DNA from: Caldithrix sp.
Lineage (GTDB): Bacteria > KSB1 > UBA2214 > DYKH01
DNA: 8,088 nucleotides
Reading direction: 5' to 3'
NCBI GenBank assembly: GCA_020722685.1
Contig: DYKH01000171.1
Coordinates: 2,217-10,304, forward strand
Shown here: positions 6,801 to 8,088 of the stretch, in pieces
Numbering within the stretch: position 1 is the stretch's first letter
Layout of the letters: every line of letters starts with the position of its first letter
Notes under the pieces: model-generated
What the model was told of the DNA's origin: nothing
Database searches by the model: none
What the model saw: the letters and a program-made list of their open reading frames with translations, nothing else
Program-made: the position numbers and the translations under genes

Positions 6801-7645
6801 GCATCGGCCACGCGAGAGACCGAGAGGACATAATTCGTCCCGCTCAAGTGTTCGGCTGTGGTCAATTGCACCAGGTTGTGGGAAGCGCCTATTCTGGCGG
6901 AGAGTATTTGCACCGCCGGGGTGATTTGATAGTTGCCGGCATTGGTTGCCGTTGTGGAATCGACCGGCTCACTAAAATAGACATTCAATTCCGTCGCCGA
7001 AAGCAAATTTGCCAAAGTGATGGTTGGCGGTGTGACATCGTTACCTTCAGTCGAGAGAGAATAGGAAAAAGTCGAGCCGGCGGCTATTTTATTCGCCGGA
7101 AGTGCCAGGTCGGTGACGTTGCTAACGGTCAGCGTGTAAGCCTTGCCCACTTGATGCTCGCTCGTGGTCAGATGCACGGTTCTACGGTCGCTCTGCAAAG
7201 ATGCGCTATGGATGAGGATGCCGTTATCAATTGCGTAATTTCCGGCGTTCGTTGCCGAGCCCGGCTCGACGATTTCGCTAAAGGTAATTTGAATTCGGGT
7301 AGTAGTAATTGGAATGACATTGACGATTGTTGGCGGGATTTGATCTCCCAAGACGCAGCTTATCTCTGCGGAATACCCGCTCTCGTTGCCGGCGGTGTCA
7401 TAGGCCGTAAGGGCAAAGAAGTATTCGACGTTGTCGGACAGACCGCTGATGGTGAAGCTGGTGGTGTTCCCCGCGTCGATGGTTTGAGTATAATTGCGGG
7501 AGACGGTGCCCTGATAGATTTTGTATCCCGCCAGATCGGCCTCAGTGTTTGCCGTCCAGGAGACCTTGGCCTCGCCGGCCAGACCATTGGCTGCCAACAG
7601 AAATATTGCCGAGATCGCTCTTTTCATTTTTCTGCCAAACCGCAC
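3842..7645 (-). CDS. Large T9SS-secreted multi-Ig surface protein
   Basis: This 1267-residue exported protein is built almost entirely of beta-sandwich modules. A basic N-terminus (R2, R5, K6, K8, R9) and hydrophobic core at 10-23 form a signal peptide, with cleavage near Ala23 or Ala26. A fibronectin type III domain covers about 26-100 (W30, YFFALTAYDTAGNES). Nine SbsA-like Ig modules of about 98 residues fill 102-1000. An unassigned module spans about 1001-1140, a Gly-rich linker 1141-1163, and a T9SS type A sorting domain 1165-1267 (YPNPFNPETTIAFDLP, IYNILGREV, AAGIYF, TRKMTLLK). The family logic is Sec export, then passage through the type IX system to the cell surface or medium. No enzymatic motif is visible, so an adhesin, matrix or stalk-like role is most likely (inference). 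The start is GTG: TAAGGAG lies 8 bases upstream of it but 26 bases upstream of the in-frame ATG at 7627. It is a single-gene unit ending in a terminator. Confidence 0.94.
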   Translation of the reverse strand: MRFGRKMKRAISAIFLLAANGLAGEAKVSWTANTEADLAGYKIYQGTVSRNYTQTIDAGNTTSFTISGLSDNVEYFFALTAYDTAGNESGYSAEISCVLGDQIPPTIVNVIPITTTRIQITFSEIVEPGSATNAGNYAIDNGILIHSASLQSDRRTVHLTTSEHQVGKAYTLTVSNVTDLALPANKIAAGSTFSYSLSTEGNDVTPPTITLANLLSATELNVYFSEPVDSTTATNAGNYQITPAVQILSARIGASHNLVQLTTAEHLSGTNYVLSVSRVADASPQRNVISPNSSYSYRYDPGDVLGPLINLVNVPDVEQVEVMFNEPVEKAGAELVGNYSINGGIQVLSAELDATGQIVRLQTSAHEPNHLYLLTVRNVYDVSPKRNAIAANSTFAYTFEPIDRNGPTIARVEVSSATRLRVIFNEMVDRSSAENARHYEINNGVQVISAILDVTGKGVILETTPHSSGQIYVLLVSEVLDQSTVGNEILPNSSYTYIYGSSTAGTGPTIVEVFPQSATSLLVEFSRPLDATSAQNAANYALNRGAGVLTARLQTDKTKVLLETTAQEANKVYILTISGVADENQNPILPNSFYSYVYEGTDSVGPLITLVKAVDAENVDVLFNERIAGEQAEQSANYAISGGIQVLSARLGSSHRVVHLQTTAHSPNKLYLLRLSNISDESDQHNPIAANSSYSYLYEPIDDLPPTIAMVRVIDAEHLQIVFNEPVAAESAGDKVNYSLNNDAAVLAATVGTSSHIVQLETSMLEPGRIYILMVNNVRDAANNIIAANTSYAFTYDAVSSKTAPQVADVETVSDTELLVSFNVKLNQASAEQASNYSINNGAIAVTQAALDTSLRVVRLRTSAHESGRIYVLVVSGIGRQDEPSVVARPENPFFYLFKSAGTPHGMVLGAKIIGETLVSVSFSQPVDRLSAENRRNYHISGEVTVLSAQLDDSESEVILETSKHRAGLAYTISISGVRNKSNASEITIANASLAYTYLPNLQVTIEGDAETNLSYLDIGKEYYLDRNYVITQVPQDLLRAQMVMTANNDKGSTDTRFMTIHLTQSAIVLVAYDSRANSVPNWLDARFSRTNLTLGVSDNAERLNLWQGYFPAGKLVLGGNNASGASGAKSMYIVLVQEPSLMTLPGGGQLEGNNGGAGTLPETVMLHPNYPNPFNPETTIAFDLPIEKQVRVIIYNILGREVKVLYKGSASAGQHKMRWNGKNEQEIPVAAGIYFCRLEAWENAERNGLAYRENYVTFTRKMTLLK
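3845..4153 (-). other. T9SS type A C-terminal sorting domain
   Basis: Residues 1165-1267 carry the hallmark elements in order: YPNPFNPETTI, a LP-x-x-x-x-V-R-V-I-I-Y strand, NILGREV, the AGQHKMRWNGKN turn, AAGIYFCRL and the terminal TRKMTLLK. In this family the domain directs cargo to the type IX translocon and is usually removed and replaced by a surface anchor, or released. A stretch between IYFCRLEAW and the last strand (about 1240-1256) is slightly longer than usual. Confidence 0.92.
4226..4645 (-). other. Unassigned beta-type module before the sorting domain
   Basis: Residues about 1001-1140 differ from the Ig repeats. Visible landmarks are LDIGKEYYLDRNYVITQVP (1017-1035), TANNDKGSTDTRFMTIHL, VLVAYDSRANSVPNWL (1069-1084), LWQGYFPAGKLVLGGN (1106-1121) and SMYIVLV (1131-1137). 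I recall similar arrangements at the C-terminal ends of secreted proteins and carbohydrate-active enzymes from related phyla, which would fit a ligand- or glycan-binding beta-sandwich. I cannot name a family with confidence. Confidence 0.55.
4646..7342 (-). repeat. Nine tandem SbsA-like Ig modules (coding repeat)
   Basis: Residues 102-1000 divide into nine modules at about 102-200, 203-300, 304-400, 403-500, 506-600, 602-700, 703-800, 803-900 and 905-1000. Each starts with a Pro/Gly-rich linker (PPTI, GPLI, GPTI), then a strand pattern F-x-E-x-V, the word SAxNxxNY, an N-G-x-x-V-L-S-A turn, a V-x-L-x-T strand, an A-H-E-x-G turn, Y-x-L-x-V-S and a closing N-S-S-Y-S-Y. The pattern fits SbsA Ig-like (Big_5-type) domains. 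Modules 8 and 9 are the most divergent, with changed openings (APQV, HGMVLG) and closings. The DNA copies differ clearly, so the array is old and not an assembly artefact. Confidence 0.85.
7346..7570 (-). other. Fibronectin type III domain at the mature N-terminus
   Basis: Residues about 26-100 show the FN3 strand pattern: KVSWTANTEADLAGYKIY, then TTSFTISGLSDNVEYFFALTAYDTAGNESGYS. Conserved Trp30, Leu69, the Tyr/Phe-rich strand and the closing Ser are present. It forms the end of the mature protein farthest from the sorting domain, and would be outermost if the C-terminus is anchored. Confidence 0.8.
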
Positions 7646-7653
7646 CGACTTTT

Positions 7654-7660
7654 CTCCTTA
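7654..7660 (-). promoter_or_regulatory. Strong Shine-Dalgarno that fixes a GTG start
   Basis: TAAGGAG on the minus strand lies 8 bases before GTG at 7645 and 26 bases before the in-frame ATG at 7627. The spacing selects the GTG. It also shows that this organism uses Shine-Dalgarno-guided initiation. Confidence 0.85.
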
Positions 7661-7740
7661 CCAATTCCACTTTCCACACCAAAACTGTCAGCGGCAATCT
7701 TCTGTAGTGCCAAGCTGTCGTCTTATTCGGTCAGCGCCTA

Positions 7741-7757
7741 TTCAAAGCTTGTGCCAA
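7741..7757 (-). promoter_or_regulatory. Possible sigma-54-type promoter
   Basis: The minus strand reads TTGGCAC, five bases, then TTGAA, against the sigma-54 consensus TGGCAC-N5-TTGCW. The -24 GG is intact and correctly spaced, and only the C of the -12 GC is replaced by A. Transcription would start near 7730, giving a leader of about 85 bases before the exoprotein start. A second TTGGCAC at 7713-7707 lacks a correctly spaced -12 partner. Sigma-54 control would imply an enhancer-binding regulator elsewhere. Confidence 0.35.
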
Positions 7758-7885
7758 AATATTTGGTCAGGGATAAGCAGTGGAAATACAGGCTACAAGA
7801 CCATGACTGCAAATCGAATCATCGCCTCGCCAAATACAAGATCGGTCGGTTTCTTATTACGAAATGGGAAGAAAGACAGCAGATG

Positions 7886-7976
7886 TCGGATTTCGAATGT
7901 CGAATGGTAGATTTGGGTTTCCGTGTCACATCGATTGAGATGCGCGTTTTCCGCGATTCGCCATCCGAAATCCGCA
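7886..7976. repeat. Two short heptamer arrays in opposite orientation
   Basis: TCGGATT, TCGAATG and TCGAATG follow each other at 7886-7906. About 50 bases on, ATTCGCC, ATCCGAA and ATCCGCA run at 7956-7976, whose reverse complement contains the same TTCGGAT word. The arrays are degenerate and lie outside genes. They look like remnants of a dispersed simple repeat. Confidence 0.5.
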
Positions 7977-8088
7977 ATAGCGACTTCAAGCACGGCCGCG
8001 CTTCCTTAATCATAATTTGCAGGCTCAATATTTTTAGGCAAATCGCAAAAAAGATCTTGACATCGTCATTTTTTAGATTAGTTTATTA

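Larger units (their letters stand above)
7661..8088. other. Gene-free region upstream of the exoprotein gene
   Basis: No convincing gene is seen. The minus-strand open frames at 7793-7993 and 7819-8028 translate degenerate repeat DNA (IADFGWRIAE, HSTFEIRH), a pattern I recognise from spurious intergenic frames. The region holds the possible sigma-54 promoter, two short heptamer arrays, and an A/T-rich end with TTGACA at 8057-8062 on the plus strand. That hexamer could be the -35 box of a divergent promoter, but no good -10 follows inside the window. Confidence 0.55.

Noticed and set aside
7793..8028. Two overlapping minus-strand small open frames upstream of the exoprotein
   Set aside because: Their translations follow the heptamer arrays, they lack ribosome sites, and they overlap each other in different frames.
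8057..8087. Plus-strand TTGACA followed by A/T-rich DNA as a divergent promoter
   Set aside because: The -35 box is perfect but no good -10 lies 16-18 bases on. The best (TTTATT, four of six) needs 19 bases, and no gene is visible before the window ends.

Overview
The window looks like chromosomal DNA from a bacterium of the Fibrobacteres-Chlorobi-Bacteroidetes (FCB) side of the tree. The main evidence is a large secreted protein that ends in a textbook type IX secretion (T9SS) type A sorting domain, with the YPNPFNPET start and TRKMTLLK end typical of Ignavibacteria, Calditrichota and candidate phyla such as KSB1. A clear Shine-Dalgarno sequence in front of that gene argues against classical Bacteroidetes. 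The exact lineage is an inference.

All three convincing genes lie on the minus strand. Read in the direction of transcription: (1) a 443-base upstream region (7646-8088) with a possible sigma-54-type promoter and short degenerate heptamer arrays; (2) a 1267-residue modular exoprotein (7645-3842), made of a signal peptide, one fibronectin type III domain, nine tandem SbsA-like Ig modules, an unassigned beta-type module and the T9SS sorting domain; (3) a rho-independent terminator (3781-3820); (4) a gene-free stretch of about 410 bases (3367-3780) with a REPIN-like pair of inverted palindromic repeats, short degenerate repeats and a possible sigma-70 promoter; (5) a two-gene polysaccharide export unit, a five-SLBB outer-membrane export protein (3366-1360) followed 7 bases later by a Wzz/GumC-type chain-length protein (1352-93); (6) a 6.6-copy octamer tandem repeat (11-63) near the window edge.

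The two export genes would form the trans-periplasmic part of a Wzx/Wzy-type exopolysaccharide system. The inner-membrane Wzz-like protein would set chain length and gate the channel, and the SLBB protein would form the outer-membrane conduit. No tyrosine kinase domain is fused to the Wzz protein, and no terminator is visible after it, so the cluster may continue beyond position 1. The large T9SS cargo is a separate transcription unit. It may be a surface adhesin or matrix protein working with the polysaccharide, but only its position suggests this. I found no convincing plus-strand gene, RNA gene, CRISPR array or insertion sequence. The most unusual points are the compensatory base changes in the inverted palindromic pair, the absence of any ATG start among the three chosen starts, and the unassigned module in the exoprotein.
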